Notes: generated from the sequence alone by a model not told the origin. A stretch of 64,000 nt of DNA from Streptomyces sp. M41(2017) (GCF_002078175.1 NZ_MWFK01000001.1:5270001-5334000); one strand, 5' to 3'. Shown: positions 35,363 through 44,647, counted from the first letter of the stretch. Program-made: numbers and translations.

Positions 35363-35391
35363 AACCTAAAGGTCTGCACCAGGGGCGTCAA
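35363..35391 (-). promoter_or_regulatory. Promoter of the chitinase transcript with DasR-like box in the spacer
   Basis: On the minus strand TTGACG (35391-35386) and TAGGTT (35368-35363) are exactly 17 bases apart, a near-perfect streptomycete vegetative promoter. The spacer contains TGGTGCAGACCT (35381-35370), which differs in one base from the TGGTCCAGACCT direct-repeat element known from Streptomyces chitinase promoters and resembles the DasR-responsive element. Only one copy is present. The ATG is about 90 bases downstream. Confidence 0.7.
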
Positions 35392-35758
35392 GAGATGAAA
35401 CAAAGAACCGTTCGAAATTGAAGGACCGCATGAGGAGTTGAAGGAGTGTGAGGGTCGCTGTTCGGCCAACTCGACCCGGTTCAACGGGTATTCGTCCGTC
35501 GCGCACGGTGTGGTCGTGGCCCGCGGTTCACTTCTTGAAGCGCGTCCGGACCGGCGGTCACGACTGGACCGACGCCTCGGTCACCTCGGGCGGTCGGGGC
35601 GTGTTCCGCTCCCGGCGGGCGGTGGCCCGCTGTGGCGCTCCGTTGCTCCGCCGGAGGGACCCCGTTCCCCCCAACGGCCGAGCCGGGCGAGTCCGCCCTC
35701 CCCGGCCCCCCTGCGGAGTGGTTCCCTGCCACGGCGAACCGACGAACGGGAGACGGCA
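35392..35758. other. Intergenic region between chitinase promoter and SDR gene
   Basis: About 365 bases without a supported gene. The frame of the SDR gene is open through it (from 35438), but its translation there is low-complexity Arg/Pro/Gly and lacks any start with a ribosome site. No convincing promoter for the SDR gene was picked out. Confidence 0.5.
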
Positions 35759-36598
35759 GTGACCTCAGGTGTGGACAGTGGTCGGCAGCTCGCGGCGTTG
35801 CCGCTCCTGCGGGGCCAGAAGGCCCTGGTGACCGGGGCGAACTCCGGCATCGGACTGGCCACCGCGATCGCGCTGGGCCGCGCGGGCGCCGACGTGGTCG
35901 TCAACTACGTGTCCGGACAGGACGCGGCCGAGGACGTCGTCCGGCAGATCCAGGCCTTCGGCGTACGGGCCTTCGCGCACGAGGCGGACGTCTCCGACGA
36001 GGGCCAGGTCGTCGGCATGTTCGCGCGCATGCTGGAGGAGTTCGGCACCATCGACCTCCTCGTCGCCAACGCCGGACTGCAACGGGACGCCCCGGTCACG
36101 GAGATGACCATGGCGCAGTGGCGCAAGGTCATCGACGTGAACCTCACCGGCCAGTTCCTGTGCGCCAGGGAGGCCGCCAAGGAGTTCCTGCGGCGCGGTG
36201 TCGTACCGGACGTCTCCCGCTCCGTCGGGAAGATCGTATGCATGAGTTCGGTGCACCAGATCATCCCGTGGTCCGGCCACCTGAACTACGCCGCCTCCAA
36301 GGGCGGTGTCCTGATGCTGATGCAGACCCTCGCCCAGGAACTCGGCCCCCAGGGCATCCGCGTCAACGCGGTCGCGCCCGGCGCCATCAAGACCCCGATC
36401 AATCGCAGCGCCTGGGACACTCCCGAGGCCGAGCAGGAACTCCTCCGGCTGATCCCCTACCGGCGGGTCGGTGACCCCGAGGACATCGCCACCGCGGTGA
36501 CGGTACTGGCCTCCGACCTCATGGACTACGTCGTCGGCACCACCCTGTTCGTGGACGGCGGGATGACGCTCTTCCCCGGCTTCGCCACCGGCGGCTGA
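35759..36598 (+). CDS. Short-chain dehydrogenase/reductase (glucose 1-dehydrogenase type)
   Basis: A 279-residue classical SDR. The NAD(P) motif is TGANSGIG at about residue 23; the NAG motif is VANAGLQ; the catalytic triad is Ser in CMSSVHQ, then Tyr and Lys in NYAASKGG; and PGAIKTPIN follows. DVVVNYVSG after the second strand suggests NADP preference is not strong. Family members closest in pattern oxidise glucose or reduce small ketones. The GTG at 35759 has GGGAGACGG in front. It precedes cydA by 48 bases and could be in its transcript. Confidence 0.88.
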   Translation: MTSGVDSGRQLAALPLLRGQKALVTGANSGIGLATAIALGRAGADVVVNYVSGQDAAEDVVRQIQAFGVRAFAHEADVSDEGQVVGMFARMLEEFGTIDLLVANAGLQRDAPVTEMTMAQWRKVIDVNLTGQFLCAREAAKEFLRRGVVPDVSRSVGKIVCMSSVHQIIPWSGHLNYAASKGGVLMLMQTLAQELGPQGIRVNAVAPGAIKTPINRSAWDTPEAEQELLRLIPYRRVGDPEDIATAVTVLASDLMDYVVGTTLFVDGGMTLFPGFATGG

Positions 36599-36646
36599 GA
36601 CGGCGGACCGGCACCTCCCACCGTCGTCACCAGCCGATAGGCCAGC

Positions 36647-38125
36647 ATGAACAAGGCATTGACCCTCCTGGCCGACGCTCCCGCGCAGATGCTCCCCGCG
36701 CGCGAGCTGATGGCCTTCACCCTGGCCACCCACATCATCATCGTGCCGCTCGGTGTGGCCCTGCCGTTCATCACGCTCGTCATGCACCACCGGGCGCTGC
36801 GCAGGAAGGACCCCGTCGCGCTCCTGCTCGCCCGGCGCTGGTCCGCCGTCATGGCCGTGCAGTTCGCCGTGGGCATCGTCACCGGCACCGTGCTGTCCTT
36901 CGAGTTCGGGCTGCTGTGGCCGAAGATGATGGGCACCTGGGGTGACGTCTTCGGCCTCGGATTCGGCGTGGAGGCCTGGGCGTTCTTCCTGGAGGCCGTC
37001 CTCATCGCCGTCTACCTCTACGGCTGGCGGCGTCTGAAGCCATGGCCCCACTTCTGGCTCGCCACCCCGCTGCCGCTCGCGGCGCTGCTCGGGGCCTTCG
37101 GCATCATCGGCGCGAACGCGTGGATGAACACCCCGCAGGGCTTCCGGCTCGACTCCCGGGGCAGACCGACCGACGTCGACATCCGTTCGGCCGTGTTCAC
37201 CCCGATGTTCGGCCCCCAGTACTGGCACTTCGTCGTCGCGATGTTCCTGACGGCGGGCTATGTGGTGGCCGGCGTGTACGCGGTCGGGTGGCTGCGGGGG
37301 CGCCGGGACCGGTACCACCGGCTCGGGTTCTGCGTGCCGTTCACCGTCGCGGCGATCCTCACCCCGGTGCAGTTCTTCCTCGGCGACAACATCACCCGGC
37401 AGGTCTACCAGAAGCAGCCGGTGAAGTTCGCCGCCGCGGAGCTGGTCTGGAAGACGGACACGCACGTCCCCGAGTACCTCTTCGGCCGGCTGCACCCCGA
37501 CGGCAGCGTCACCGGGGGCATCAAGGTCCCGCAGCTGGACTCGATCCTGGCGGGCGGAAGCCCCGGCACCAAGGTCAACGGGCTGACGTCCGTGCCCGCG
37601 GCGGACCGGCCCACCCCCACCCAGGCCACCATCGTGCACTGGACGTTCGACATCATGGCCGGCATCGGCAGCGTGCTGATCCTCCTCGCGCTCTGGTACG
37701 GCTGGTGCTGGTTCCGCCGCCGCGACCTGCCCCGCTCCGTCTGGTTCTTCCGCTGCGCGGCACTCGCGGGCGTGGCCAGCGTCGTGACCGTCGAGTGCGG
37801 ATGGATCACCACCGAGGTGGGCCGCCAGCCCTGGATCGTCTACCAGCACATGCGGGTCTCGGACGCGGTGACGTCCACCCCCGCCACCTCCCTGTGGATC
37901 ATGTTCGGGATCGTGGTGGTCGTCTACGTGCTCATGTTCGGCGCGTTCCTCGGAATCGTCCTCCGGATGAGCCGGCGGTGGCGGGTCGCGGGCACGGAGC
38001 CGCACGGCGGGGACGAGCACGACCCGGAACTCGACACGCCGTACGGACCCCGCCGGGAGACGGTCGAGGCCACCGGGGGCGCCGGTCCACCGGAGTCCCG
38101 CTCCGAGCCGGGGGACACCCGATGA
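36647..38125 (+). CDS. cydA: Cytochrome bd-type quinol oxidase subunit I
   Basis: A 492-residue membrane protein of the bd oxidase subunit I family, with about nine transmembrane helices. The haem b595/d-region ligand His29 lies in ATHIIIVPLG, the conserved acidic pair is in VEAWAFFLEAV, and the quinol-side signature GRQPW is in EVGRQPWIVY. The Q-loop is of the short type. It oxidises menaquinol and reduces oxygen with high affinity. It ends ATGA-overlapping with cydB. An unusually long polar C-terminal tail (about 55 residues) extends past the last helix. The cydDC assembly transporter is not in this window. Confidence 0.93.
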   Translation: MNKALTLLADAPAQMLPARELMAFTLATHIIIVPLGVALPFITLVMHHRALRRKDPVALLLARRWSAVMAVQFAVGIVTGTVLSFEFGLLWPKMMGTWGDVFGLGFGVEAWAFFLEAVLIAVYLYGWRRLKPWPHFWLATPLPLAALLGAFGIIGANAWMNTPQGFRLDSRGRPTDVDIRSAVFTPMFGPQYWHFVVAMFLTAGYVVAGVYAVGWLRGRRDRYHRLGFCVPFTVAAILTPVQFFLGDNITRQVYQKQPVKFAAAELVWKTDTHVPEYLFGRLHPDGSVTGGIKVPQLDSILAGGSPGTKVNGLTSVPAADRPTPTQATIVHWTFDIMAGIGSVLILLALWYGWCWFRRRDLPRSVWFFRCAALAGVASVVTVECGWITTEVGRQPWIVYQHMRVSDAVTSTPATSLWIMFGIVVVVYVLMFGAFLGIVLRMSRRWRVAGTEPHGGDEHDPELDTPYGPRRETVEATGGAGPPESRSEPGDTR

Positions 38126-39165
38126 CCGCCACGGTGGCTGCCTGGATCCTGCTCCTCGCGACAGCGGCCTACGCCTGTGGCGGCGGCGTCGACTACGGTG
38201 CCGGGTTCTGGGACCTGACCGCGGGCGGCACCCGGCGCGGGAGACGGCCGCGCGACCTGATCGACCACGCCATGGAGCCGGTCTGGGAGGTCAACAACGT
38301 CTGGCTGATCTTCGTCCTCGTCCTCATGTGGACCGGCTTCCCGGTCTTCTTCGAGGCGGTGTTCAGCTCGATGTGGCTGCCGCTCGCCCTCGCCGCCGTC
38401 GGCCTCGTGCTGCGCGGAGCGGGGTTCGCCCTGCGCAAGCCCAGCCGACGGCTCGCCCAACGCCGTTTCTTCGGGGCCGTGTTCGCCGTCGCCTCCCTGC
38501 TCACCCCGTTCTTCCTGGGCGCGGCGGTCGGCGGAGTCGCCTCCGGCCGGGCGGCCCCCGGAACCACGGCCACCGCGCACGTCTGGGCCAGCACGACCTC
38601 CGTCGTCGCCGGACTCCTCGCCGTCGCGGCCACCGCGTTCCTCGGAGCCGTGTTCCTGACCGCGGACGCTCATCGCTTCGACGCCCCCGACATGGTCCTG
38701 TACTTCCGGCGCCGCGCCTGGTGCAGCCTCGCCGCCGTGGCCGTCCTCGCCCTGATCGGCCTCGCCGAGACCCGCGACCACACGTCGTACGTGTACGACC
38801 GGCTCACCCACGGCCTGGGGCTGCTGCTGGTCGTCCTCGCCGCGGTCGCCGCGGCGGCCACCGCCTGGCTGGTCGCCGGAAGGGCCGCGGGCTGGGCCCG
38901 CTTCACCTCGGTGGCCGCCGTGGCCCTGGTGATCGCCGGCTGGGGAGCGGCCCAGCGGCCCTACCTGGTGCCGACGTCCCTCACGGTGCAGCAGGCCGCC
39001 GGCGCGCCGGCGTCGTTGCACTGGCTGCTGATCGTCACCGGCGTCGCGGTCGTCCTGGTGGGGCCCGCCCTCGTGGTGCTCTACCGCCTGGACACCCACG
39101 GCCTGCTGGAGGCCCAGACCGACGCGGACGTCGAGGGCGGCGCCCGACCGTCCGGCGAGAGCTGA
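38122..39165 (+). CDS. cydB: Cytochrome bd-type quinol oxidase subunit II
   Basis: A 347-residue membrane protein. The subunit II signature DYGAGFWDL near the N-terminus and EVNNVWLIF follow the expected order, and eight to nine helices continue. It pairs with CydA to form the oxidase in the plasma membrane. Translation is coupled to cydA by a four-base overlap. The motif pattern and the length agree with the family. The antiporter gene starts 57 bases later on the same strand. Confidence 0.92.
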   Translation: MTATVAAWILLLATAAYACGGGVDYGAGFWDLTAGGTRRGRRPRDLIDHAMEPVWEVNNVWLIFVLVLMWTGFPVFFEAVFSSMWLPLALAAVGLVLRGAGFALRKPSRRLAQRRFFGAVFAVASLLTPFFLGAAVGGVASGRAAPGTTATAHVWASTTSVVAGLLAVAATAFLGAVFLTADAHRFDAPDMVLYFRRRAWCSLAAVAVLALIGLAETRDHTSYVYDRLTHGLGLLLVVLAAVAAAATAWLVAGRAAGWARFTSVAAVALVIAGWGAAQRPYLVPTSLTVQQAAGAPASLHWLLIVTGVAVVLVGPALVVLYRLDTHGLLEAQTDADVEGGARPSGES

Positions 39166-39222
39166 CCGGCCCCCGACCCAAGGAATCGACCGCCGGTCCA
39201 GCCGACCGGCCAGGAGGCTGCC

Positions 39223-41001
39223 GTGACGGACAATCAGGTGCTCGAAGGACTGGGACTGATCGTCGTCCTGGCCGTCGGCTCCCAACTGCTGGCGAGCCGG
39301 CTCCGTATTCCGGCCCTGATCGTCCTGCTGCCGGTCGGCTTCGCCGCGGGCGCCCTCACCGACGTCGTCCACCCGGACAACCTGCTGGGCGACGCCTTCT
39401 CACCGATGGTGTCGCTCGCCGTCGCGGTGATCCTCTACGAGGCCGGGCTCGGCCTGGACATCCGCAGGCTGCACGGTCACATGCGGCGGGTGGTCGTCCG
39501 GCTGATCTGGCTCGGGGCACTGATCACCTGGGCCGGCGCCACCGTGCTCGCCGTGCCGCTGCTCGGGATGTCGAAGAGCGCGGCCGTCATGCTCGGCGTG
39601 ATCCTGATCGTCTCGGGCCCCACCGTCGTCGGCCCGCTGCTCGACTTCGTGCGCCCGACCGAGCGGCTGCAGCGGATCCTGATCTGGGAGGGCTCCCTCA
39701 TCGACGCCGTCGGGGGCATCCTCGGGGCGCTCGTCTTCCACGCGGTCGTCGCGAACGACGGCCGGGGCCCGGCCGGCAAGATCGGTCAGTTCGCGGCGAG
39801 TTCGGCCATCGGACTCGTCGGGGGAGCCGTCGGGGCCGCCGTGCTGTGGCTGCTCCTGCGCCGGCTGAACCTCGGCGAGGTGCTCGGCACCACCGTGCAG
39901 CTGGCCGCCGCGGTGGGAGTGGCCGCCGCCTGCGACGCGATCCGGGACGACACAGGTCTCATCGCCGCCGTGGTGATGGGCATGGCCCTGGCCAACCTGC
40001 CGGGCATGAACCTCCCCGCGCGCCGCCCGTTCCTGGAGACCCTGGTGTCCCTGATCATCGGGCTGCTGTTCATCTCCATCTCCGCGACGGTCACACCGTC
40101 CTCCCTGCGGCACGTCGCCCTGCCCACCCTCGTCCTCGTCGCCGCGCTCGTCCTGGTGGTCCGCCCGCTCGTCGCGTTCGTGTCCACGCTCGGCACCGAT
40201 GTCCCGCGCGGCGAACGGGCCTTCATCGGCTGGATGGCCCCGCGCGGCATCGTCGCCGCGGCCACCGCGTCGACCTTCTCCGCCACCCTGGTCGCCGGCC
40301 ACGTCGGCGGAGCCCAGAAGATCCTGCCCGCCACGTTCCTGGTCATCGTCACCACGGTCACGCTGTACGGCCTGACCGCCCACCCCGTCGCCCGGCGGCT
40401 CGGCGTGCTCCGGCCGGCGCGCGCCCGTCCGCTGCTCGTCGGCGGGGACCCGTGGGCCGTGGACCTCGGCCTTGCCCTGCGGACCGCGGGACTCGACGTG
40501 CTGATGTGGGCGGGACAGGAACGGCAACGCGACCTGATCCGCGCCGCCGGGCTGCCGCTCGCGCCGGGCGAACTGCTCGCCGCCGCCACCGGCGAGGGCG
40601 CCGAACTCGAAGGGATCACCGGCGTGCTGCTGCTCACCGAGGAGGACGACTTCAACGCGCTGGCCTCCGCGCATCTGAGCGGCACGGTCGACGGGTTCGT
40701 GCACCGGCTCGGGCCCCCCGGTTCGAGTCACGGCGTCGTCGCGCCGTACACCCCCGGTGACACGCTCTTCGGAGGGGAGCTGAGCAGACCGGAACTGGCC
40801 CGCCGCTACGAGGAGGGTGCCCGGATCGTCTGCCGCCCGGCCGGCGAGGGCCTCCCGGACGGCCACGCGCTGCTGTTCCTCGTACGGCCCGACGGGCGGC
40901 TCGACCCGGTCACCCGGACCCGCACCCCCGAACCGGGGGCGGGCGACACCGCTGTCGTGCTCGGCCCGCCCGGGTCCGGAAAGGCCCCCGCATGGACATG
41001 A
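39223..41001 (+). CDS. CPA1-type monovalent cation/proton antiporter
   Basis: A 592-residue protein with about 12 transmembrane helices in its first 400 residues. It has the Na+/H+ exchanger pattern: ILYEAGLGLDIRRL, SGPTVVGPLLDFVRP, and WEGSLIDAVGGILGALV with the acidic ion-binding residue. The C-terminal 190 residues are cytoplasmic and contain a nucleotide-binding-like half (LLVGGDPWAVDLGLALRTAG), as in antiporters regulated by ligands. The start is the GTG at 39223 after CAGGAGG. Ion exchanged could be Na+ or K+. It overlaps the DUF389 gene by ten bases. Confidence 0.88.
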   Translation: MTDNQVLEGLGLIVVLAVGSQLLASRLRIPALIVLLPVGFAAGALTDVVHPDNLLGDAFSPMVSLAVAVILYEAGLGLDIRRLHGHMRRVVVRLIWLGALITWAGATVLAVPLLGMSKSAAVMLGVILIVSGPTVVGPLLDFVRPTERLQRILIWEGSLIDAVGGILGALVFHAVVANDGRGPAGKIGQFAASSAIGLVGGAVGAAVLWLLLRRLNLGEVLGTTVQLAAAVGVAAACDAIRDDTGLIAAVVMGMALANLPGMNLPARRPFLETLVSLIIGLLFISISATVTPSSLRHVALPTLVLVAALVLVVRPLVAFVSTLGTDVPRGERAFIGWMAPRGIVAAATASTFSATLVAGHVGGAQKILPATFLVIVTTVTLYGLTAHPVARRLGVLRPARARPLLVGGDPWAVDLGLALRTAGLDVLMWAGQERQRDLIRAAGLPLAPGELLAAATGEGAELEGITGVLLLTEEDDFNALASAHLSGTVDGFVHRLGPPGSSHGVVAPYTPGDTLFGGELSRPELARRYEEGARIVCRPAGEGLPDGHALLFLVRPDGRLDPVTRTRTPEPGAGDTAVVLGPPGSGKAPAWT

Positions 41002-41948
41002 TCCACGTCCGGATGGTGAGCCCCGCCGAGCTGACCGACGCGGTGGTCGCGCTCCTCGCCGCCGACCCGTGCGTCCTCAACCTCGTGGTGCAGCCCGGCA
41101 TCGCCCGGCACCCCGACGGTGACGCCCTCGCCTGCGACGTGCTGACCGGGGGCGCGAACGCTCTGCTGCGCGGGCTGCGGGACCTGCGCCTGGACGAGCG
41201 CGGCTCGATCGTCATCGAACCGGTCGACATGGCCCTGTCGGGACGGGCCGCACGAGAGGTCGGGACCCACCGGCTCGGGGCGCTCTCCCGGGCACCCGTC
41301 TGGGAGGAGGTGGAGGCGCGCATCCGGGCGCAGGGCACCTACGCGCCGAGCTTCTATCTCTATCTGGTGGTCGCCGGACTCATCGGCGCCGTCGGGATCG
41401 TCACCAACTCGCAGATCCTCATCGTCGCGGCGATGGTGGTCGGACCCGAGTACGGGGCCATCGTCAGTGTCGCGCTGGGCATCGACCGGCGCTCGGGCCC
41501 GAGGATCCGGCAAGGGCTGACGGCGTTGCTGGCCGGGTTCCTGATGGCGATCGTGGCGACCTTCCTCTTCGCGCTGGTGATCCGCGGATTCGGCCTGGAG
41601 TCCCCGGCGTTCGGCAAGGGGGTGCGGCCCGTCTCCAGCCTGATCGACACACCCGACTTCTTCTCGATCGCCGTCGCCACCCTGGCCGGCGTGGTGGGGG
41701 TCGTGTCGCTGACCGAGGCGCGGACGAGCGCACTCCTCGGTGTCTTCATCTCCGTGACCACCATCCCCGCGGCCGCCGACTTCAGTGTCTCCGCCGCCTT
41801 CGGCAGTTGGACCGAGGCACGCGGATCGATCATCCAACTCCTCATCAACGTGTCGGTGTTGATCGTGGTCGGCGCGCTCACCCTGCGGAGCCAGCGCGCC
41901 ATCTGGCGCCGGGTGGGCCGGCGGGACGCGCGCGCGGCCACCGGGTGA
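40992..41948 (+). CDS. DUF389 family membrane protein
   Basis: A 318-residue protein. The first 115 residues are soluble and ACT-like; then about five or six transmembrane helices follow with the DUF389 signature AMVVGPEYGAIVSVALGI. The family is of unknown function, sometimes placed next to ion transporters. The ATG at 40992 lies inside the antiporter gene, ten bases before its stop, so the two are translationally coupled and may work together. Confidence 0.85.
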   Translation: MDMIHVRMVSPAELTDAVVALLAADPCVLNLVVQPGIARHPDGDALACDVLTGGANALLRGLRDLRLDERGSIVIEPVDMALSGRAAREVGTHRLGALSRAPVWEEVEARIRAQGTYAPSFYLYLVVAGLIGAVGIVTNSQILIVAAMVVGPEYGAIVSVALGIDRRSGPRIRQGLTALLAGFLMAIVATFLFALVIRGFGLESPAFGKGVRPVSSLIDTPDFFSIAVATLAGVVGVVSLTEARTSALLGVFISVTTIPAAADFSVSAAFGSWTEARGSIIQLLINVSVLIVVGALTLRSQRAIWRRVGRRDARAATG

Positions 41949-42020
41949 CGGCGCGGCGGGCGGGGGACGCGCGGAGCGGGGGCGTCCGGTCCGGCCGGGG
42001 GGAAGTGTCAGACTGACGCC

Positions 42021-43004
42021 ATGGACGAGCGCGAATTCCACAGGTCGGGTCAGCATGCGTCGGTCATCGGTCTCGGCACCTGGCAGCTGGGTGCCGACTG
42101 GGGCGAGGTGAGCGAGAAGGACGCCCTCACCGTTCTGGAGGCGGCGGCGGAGTCGGGGGTGACGTTCTTCGACACCGCCGACGTGTACGGCGACGGGCGC
42201 AGCGAGGAGACCATCGCGACGTTCCTGAGCGCGAGGCCGGACCTGCACGTCGAGGTCGCCACCAAGATGGGCCGCCGCGTCGACCAGATCCCGGAGAACT
42301 ACGTCCTCGACAACTTCCGTGCCTGGAACGACCGTTCGCGCCGCAACCTGGGCGTCGACCGGATCGACCTGGTGCAGCTGCACTGCCCGCCGACCCCCGT
42401 GTACTCCTCGGACGCGGTGTACGACGCGCTCGACACCCTGGTCGAGGAGGAGCGGATCGCGGCGTACGGCGTGAGCGTCGAGACGTGCGCCGAGGCGCTG
42501 ACCGCGATCGCCCGCCCGAACGTGGCGAGCGTGCAGATCATCCTCAACGCCTTCCGCATGAAGCCGCTGCGGGAGGTGCTGCCGGCCGCCAGGGAGGCGG
42601 GCGTCGGGATCATCGCCCGGGTTCCGCTGGCCTCCGGCCTGCTGTCCGGCAAGTACACCAAGGACACCGTGTTCGCGGCCGACGACCACCGGACCTACAA
42701 CCGCCACGGTGAGGCCTTCGACCAGGGCGAGACCTTCTCCGGCATCGACTTCGCCACGGGGGTGGAGGCGGCGGCCGAGTTCTCCGCGCTCGCACCCGAG
42801 GGGTACACGCCGGCCCAGCTGGCGCTGCGCTGGATCGTGCAGCAGCCGGGGGTGACCACGGTGATCCCCGGGGCGCGCTCTCCGGAGCAGGCGCGTCTCA
42901 ACGCGACGGCGGCGAAGCTCCCGGAGCTGTCGCGCGCGACGCTGGACGCCGTCGAGGAGCTGTACGAGCGGCGGATCAAGGAGCAGGTCGAGGGCCGCTG
43001 GTAG
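42021..43004 (+). CDS. Aldo/keto reductase
   Basis: A 327-residue NADPH-dependent reductase with the (beta/alpha)8 layout. The catalytic tetrad is visible as Asp and Tyr in FFDTADVYGDG, Lys in EVATKMG and His in VQLHCPP. The cofactor Arg is in VIPGARSPEQA. It resembles actinobacterial AKRs that act on small aldehydes or sugars; no substrate is suggested by the neighbours. It is alone on this strand. Confidence 0.9.
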   Translation: MDEREFHRSGQHASVIGLGTWQLGADWGEVSEKDALTVLEAAAESGVTFFDTADVYGDGRSEETIATFLSARPDLHVEVATKMGRRVDQIPENYVLDNFRAWNDRSRRNLGVDRIDLVQLHCPPTPVYSSDAVYDALDTLVEEERIAAYGVSVETCAEALTAIARPNVASVQIILNAFRMKPLREVLPAAREAGVGIIARVPLASGLLSGKYTKDTVFAADDHRTYNRHGEAFDQGETFSGIDFATGVEAAAEFSALAPEGYTPAQLALRWIVQQPGVTTVIPGARSPEQARLNATAAKLPELSRATLDAVEELYERRIKEQVEGRW

Positions 43005-43018
43005 AAGGCGGTCCGGTA

Positions 43019-43075
43019 CCCGGCGGTGGACGTCAGGCACTTGAGGCGCTTGAGGGCCTGACGTCCGCCGCCGGG
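43019..43075. terminator. Large hairpin overlapping the end of the DUF2238 gene
   Basis: Arms 43019-43038 (CCCGGCGGTGGACGTCAGGC) and 43056-43075 pair with one mismatch around a 17-base loop. It lies between the convergent AKR and DUF2238 genes; the stop codon and last codons of the latter are inside it. Confidence 0.75.
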
Positions 43076-43731
43076 AGCGCGCCGAGCTGCCGGTCGTGCA
43101 GCCGGCTGAGCACCAGCACCGATACGACCGCGCCGATCAGGGCGCAGAACATGTCCCACTGGGTGTCCCAGACATCGCCCTGGGTCGCCAGGAAGTCGTC
43201 CGCCGCGTGTCCGCCGATCACCGCCGCCGCCCACTCGAACAGCTCGAAGAGGGCGCTGAAGGCGAGGCAGGCGCACACCGTCAGCGGCGCGAGCCACCGA
43301 CTGCCCCGCAGCGGTGACGTCCGGCTGAGCACCTCCCGTACCAGGACCGCCGGCACGAAGCCCTGCATGAGGTGCCCGAACCGGTCGTACGGATTGCGGT
43401 CGAGGCCGAGGCCGTCGCGCACCCAGTCGCCCAGCGGCACCTGCGCGTAGGTCCAGTGGCCGCCCGCCGCGAGCACCAGCGCGTGCGCGGCGAGCAGACA
43501 GCAGAGCAGGTTCGTCAGCGGGAATCGACGCCAGGTCAGCAGCACCAGCGGCAGCCCGACGAGCACCCACACCGTCTCCAGCAGCCAGGTCGTCAGGTCG
43601 TGCGGACGCCAGGCGGAGGCCGCCATGCCCAGCACCACCACGCCGGCGAGGACGGCGGGCAGGTGCCGGCGCCGGTCCCGCCGCGGGGAGAGCGAGTGGC
43701 GGGAGGACGGGGCGAGAGCTGATCCGGGCAT
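43033..43731 (-). CDS. DUF2238 membrane protein (YjdF-like)
   Basis: A 232-residue membrane protein with six to seven predicted helices. Characteristic DUF2238 motifs are YDRFGHLMQGFVPAVLVREV and FELFEWAAA, then GDVWDTQWDMFCALIGAV. The role is unknown; relatives are found in many bacteria as single genes. The ATG at 43731 has AAGGAG at good spacing; the frame is open to 43842 but the extra part lacks a site. Confidence 0.82.
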   Translation of the reverse strand: MPGSALAPSSRHSLSPRRDRRRHLPAVLAGVVVLGMAASAWRPHDLTTWLLETVWVLVGLPLVLLTWRRFPLTNLLCCLLAAHALVLAAGGHWTYAQVPLGDWVRDGLGLDRNPYDRFGHLMQGFVPAVLVREVLSRTSPLRGSRWLAPLTVCACLAFSALFELFEWAAAVIGGHAADDFLATQGDVWDTQWDMFCALIGAVVSVLVLSRLHDRQLGALPAADVRPSSASSA

Positions 43732-43856
43732 GAGCGGGCTCCTTGGGATTGAGGTGCCCCCATGGTCGGGGAGGGCCGGGGCGACGACATGAGTACGGCT
43801 ACTCACCGGCGCGCTGTGTATGCGGGCAGGCCCCCGCGGCAACGGCGCCCGCTGTG

Positions 43857-43906
43857 ACGAACATGTTCGTGCCGTACTTGTTCGTAACGAACATGTTCGT
43901 TAGCCT
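43857..43906 (+). promoter_or_regulatory. Tandem-palindrome TetR operator overlapping a promoter
   Basis: ACGAACATGTTCGT (43857-43870) and AACGAACATGTTCGTT (43886-43901) are perfect palindromes. A third, overlapping one is TGTTCG-TAA-CGAACA (43879-43893). TTGTTC (43878-43883) and TAGCCT (43901-43906) are 17 bases apart and could be -35 and -10, so a bound repressor would block polymerase. The GTG start at 43913 is only 7 bases from the -10. Confidence 0.8.
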
Positions 43907-43912
43907 GGAGAA

Positions 43913-44647
43913 GTGACAGACCATCCCGCCCCCCGCCCCAGTCGTCGTGAACGCCCCGCGAAACCGGCCCTGACCAGGGACGGCATCGTCCGGGCCGCCG
44001 TCGCGGTGATGCGGGCCGAGGGCCTTCAGCGCGTGACCATGCGCCGCCTGGCGCAGGAACTCGACACCGGCCCGGCCTCGCTCTACGTCTACGTGCGCAA
44101 CACCGCGGAACTGCACGCCGCCGTGCTCGACGACCTCCTCGGCGGGGTCGACCTGAGTCCGGTCCGCGGCGACGGCGACTGGCGCGACCGGCTCGTACGG
44201 GTCCTCACCTCCTACACCGATGTCCTGTTCGAGCACCCGGGGCTCGCCCGGTCCGCCCTGGTGGCACGCCCCTCCGGCGAGCGCTATCTCGACCTGGTCG
44301 AGGCGCTGCTCGCCCTGCTCGACGAGGGCGGGGTCCCCGGGCCCCGAGCGGCCTGGGGCATCGACGCGCTGCTGCAGTTCGCCACCGCCACCGCGGCGGA
44401 GCACGCGGCGGGGGAGAAGGACGCGGCCGACAGCGCGGGCGAGTGGGCGGCGCTCTCCACGGCCGTGCGCGGCGCCTCCGGCGAACGGCATCCGCACATC
44501 GCCGAACTGGGAAGCGACCTGCTCTCCGGACCGGGCGAGGCCCGCCTCCACTGGGGCCTCCAGGTCCTGATCAACGGCGTCGTGCACACCCCCCGCCCGG
44601 ACACGCCCGACGTGCCCGGCACCCCGCCCCCGACCGACACCCCGTGA
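43913..44647 (+). CDS. TetR-family repressor next to a TetX-like monooxygenase
   Basis: A 244-residue regulator. The DNA-binding domain is at about residues 20-70 (TRDGIVRAAVAVMRAEG, recognition helix in GPASLYVYVRNTAEL); this version, with LYVYV at the helix end, belongs to the group whose C-terminal domain is of TetR class C-1. A Pro/Thr-rich tail ends the protein. Start is GTG at 43913. It is probably leaderless or nearly so, as judged from the promoter just upstream. It should repress itself and the co-directional FAD monooxygenase gene 73 bases downstream. Confidence 0.88.
   Translation: MTDHPAPRPSRRERPAKPALTRDGIVRAAVAVMRAEGLQRVTMRRLAQELDTGPASLYVYVRNTAELHAAVLDDLLGGVDLSPVRGDGDWRDRLVRVLTSYTDVLFEHPGLARSALVARPSGERYLDLVEALLALLDEGGVPGPRAAWGIDALLQFATATAAEHAAGEKDAADSAGEWAALSTAVRGASGERHPHIAELGSDLLSGPGEARLHWGLQVLINGVVHTPRPDTPDVPGTPPPTDTP

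Noticed and set aside
35438..35758. N-terminal extension of the short-chain dehydrogenase
   Set aside because: Arg/Pro/Gly-rich translation with no domain; a GTG with GGGAG at 35759 gives the normal SDR length.
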